7,192 bases of DNA. Origin: Spirochaetales bacterium (GTDB taxonomy: Bacteria; Spirochaetota; Spirochaetia; Sphaerochaetales; Sphaerochaetaceae). The notes beneath the pieces are model-generated. The model was not told the origin of the DNA, searched no databases, and was given only the letters and a program-made list of their open reading frames with translations. The position numbers and the translations under genes were made by a program. This document shows, piece by piece, positions 6,027 through 7,192 of this stretch. Location: assembly GCA_017614625.1 (NCBI GenBank), contig JAGABK010000178.1:1-7192 (forward strand). The letters are read 5' to 3'. Positions within the stretch are counted from its first letter, which is position 1. Every line of letters starts with the position of its first letter.

Positions 6027-7192
6027 TTGTATGTGAGAGCCGACAAGTTCGCCCAGGGCGGCCGCGGCGTAGGCCGCCTTGAGGACGGGCGTGTCGTGTT
6101 CATCAATGGCCTGTTTCCCGGTGAAGAGGCCGAAATCTCAATAGTTGAAGAAAAAAGCGACTACTGTATCGCGGATGTTCTGTCCATTGCCGTCGCAAGC
6201 GGACACCGCAGGAAATCCGTCTGTCCGTCAGGCAGCCAGTGCGGAGGATGCCCGTGGATCGAGCTTGATTACGACGAGCAGGTCAAGGCCAAGGACGCCC
6301 TTGTGCGCGAGCTTTTCTCCGATATGCCGGACATCCGTTTCGATGAGCCCGTCACCGGTCCCGAGTTCGGCTACAGGAGCCGCGCACGGTTCCAGTACCG
6401 CATCAACAACGGAAAGGCCTCCCTGGGCTTCTGCGCCGAGAGCTCCAACCGGAACGTGGAGATAAAGGCATGTCCGGTGGCGGACAGCCATCTGAACGAC
6501 CTGATCGCCAATCCTCCCAGGCTGAACGCATGGGAACTGAAGGACAGCGAGCTTTCCTGCATCACCACTGACGACGGGGTCCTCTATGACGACGGCACCG
6601 GGTGGATCACGGTGGGGGACAGGCGCCTTCCCGTGAGCAACAGGGTCTTCTTCCAGTCGAACCTGCACCTTCTTCCCCGGATGATAGACTACGTGGTCTC
6701 ACTTACGGAGGGTCCGTCTGTCATGGACCTGTACAGCGGGGTGGGCACCTTCAGCGCCTTTCTGGAGGACAGGTTCGATGTCACCGCGGTCGAGATAAAC
6801 AAGGCCTGCCTTGCCCTCGCGAAGAAGCATCTGAAGAGCACCTCTTTCTTCACCTCACCGGTGGAGAAGTGGAACCCGAAGGTACGTTCGGTGGACACGG
6901 TGATAGTCGACCCGCCCAGGGTGGGGCTGGACAAAGCCGTGCCGCAGATGATCGCCTCATGGAACCCGTCAAGGATAATCTATGTTTCGTGCTATGCTCC
7001 CACGCTCCACCGGGATGTCAAGCGCCTTTCCGAACTGGGATACAGGGCGGAGAGCCTGAGGATGTTCGACTTCTACCCTCAGACGGGGCATGTTGAGACG
7101 TGCGTTCTACTCGTTAGGGAGCGGGAAGAAGATATCGACACGGTATCAATCAAGGTCGATCTGGAAGGAATCAACATCAGACAGGACAAGCA
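6027..7192 (+). CDS. rlmD: TrmA/RlmD-family 23S rRNA (uracil-C5)-methyltransferase, C-terminus cut by window
   Basis: The reading frame is open from a TTG at 6027 to the right edge: 388 full codons, no stop. It begins 4 bases after the pepF stop. A TRAM-like RNA-binding region opens the protein (GGRGVGRLEDGRVVFI, about 11-26). A [4Fe-4S] site follows: C66, C72, C75 and C149, with spacing like E. coli RlmD. The Rossmann half has FFQSN (208-212), the SAM loop DLYSGVGTF (234-242), DPPRVGL (295-301), catalytic nucleophile C322 in YVSC, and catalytic base E357 in GHVET. C322 and E357 are 35 residues apart, as in RlmD. Known members form 5-methyluridine in 23S rRNA (U1939 for RlmD; some relatives also modify U747), so site specificity is uncertain and RlmCD-like activity is possible. 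Two oddities: Tyr follows C322 where Asn is usual, and the chain runs at least 22 residues past the usual C-terminus. Confidence 0.92.
   Translation, partial: MYVRADKFAQGGRGVGRLEDGRVVFINGLFPGEEAEISIVEEKSDYCIADVLSIAVASGHRRKSVCPSGSQCGGCPWIELDYDEQVKAKDALVRELFSDMPDIRFDEPVTGPEFGYRSRARFQYRINNGKASLGFCAESSNRNVEIKACPVADSHLNDLIANPPRLNAWELKDSELSCITTDDGVLYDDGTGWITVGDRRLPVSNRVFFQSNLHLLPRMIDYVVSLTEGPSVMDLYSGVGTFSAFLEDRFDVTAVEINKACLALAKKHLKSTSFFTSPVEKWNPKVRSVDTVIVDPPRVGLDKAVPQMIASWNPSRIIYVSCYAPTLHRDVKRLSELGYRAESLRMFDFYPQTGHVETCVLLVREREEDIDTVSIKVDLEGINIRQDK

Noticed and set aside
4220..6106. A 628-codon open frame on the minus strand, antisense to all of pepF
   Set aside because: pepF on the plus strand has clear M3 peptidase motifs over its full length. 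Its codon use avoids TTA, CTA and TCA, which leaves the antisense frame without stops. The antisense product has no recognisable domain and is rich in low-complexity Leu/Val/Asp/Glu/Gly typical of shadow frames.
1..7192. Insertion sequences, attachment sites, CRISPR repeats, toxin-antitoxin or phage-defence genes
   Set aside because: Nearly every base is accounted for by six housekeeping or regulatory genes with consistent base composition. No repeated spacer pattern, terminal inverted repeats or defence-family motifs were seen.

Overview
This window holds two divergently transcribed gene blocks with almost no non-coding DNA. It looks like ordinary chromosomal sequence of a free-living or gut-type bacterium. 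The DNA is visibly G+C-rich, with heavy use of AGG for Arg and regular use of ATA for Ile. The gene content and the look of the proteins (a long Hsp33, a HAMP-less NtrB-like kinase beside an NtrC-type regulator, PepF, and a TrmA/RlmD-type methyltransferase) suggest a spirochaete, possibly a Treponema or Sphaerochaeta relative. That placement is an impression from protein style, not a demonstrated assignment.

Left block, minus strand (1532 down to 1). hslO encodes the redox-regulated chaperone Hsp33, with a complete C-x-C / C-x-x-C zinc switch. It is followed, through a 4-base ATGA overlap, by rlmL, whose first 183 codons are visible: the start of a 23S rRNA guanine-N2 methyltransferase with a THUMP domain. 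The rest of rlmL lies beyond the left edge.

Hub (1533-1569). Only 37 bases separate the two divergent start codons. This is the one AT-rich patch in the window. It carries a good sigma-70-like promoter for the right block (TTCACA, 18-base spacer, TATAAT), a weaker opposing -10 element on the same palindromic TTATAA, and a short inverted repeat. Neither of the two genes that start here has a recognisable Shine-Dalgarno sequence. The -10 box facing right would place transcription start within a few bases of the kinase ATG.

Right block, plus strand (1570 to 7192). It contains a membrane histidine kinase, a sigma-54-dependent NtrC-family response regulator, oligoendopeptidase F, and a TrmA/RlmD-type 23S rRNA uracil-C5 methyltransferase whose 3' end lies outside the window. 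Gaps are 12, 22 and 4 bases and no terminator is visible, so these four genes are probably one operon. The kinase would sense an extracytoplasmic signal and phosphorylate the regulator, which would activate sigma-54 promoters elsewhere. No convincing sigma-54 promoter is present here. PepF degrades peptides in the cytoplasm, and the methyltransferase modifies rRNA. Their link to the two-component system is positional only.

No mobile element, CRISPR array, tRNA or rRNA gene was seen. I found no evidence for a wholly new system. The points most worth a second look are the compact divergent promoter with a near-leaderless kinase gene, the C-terminal extension and altered catalytic-loop residue of the RlmD homologue, and the HAMP-less kinase with an acidic patch in its sensor domain.
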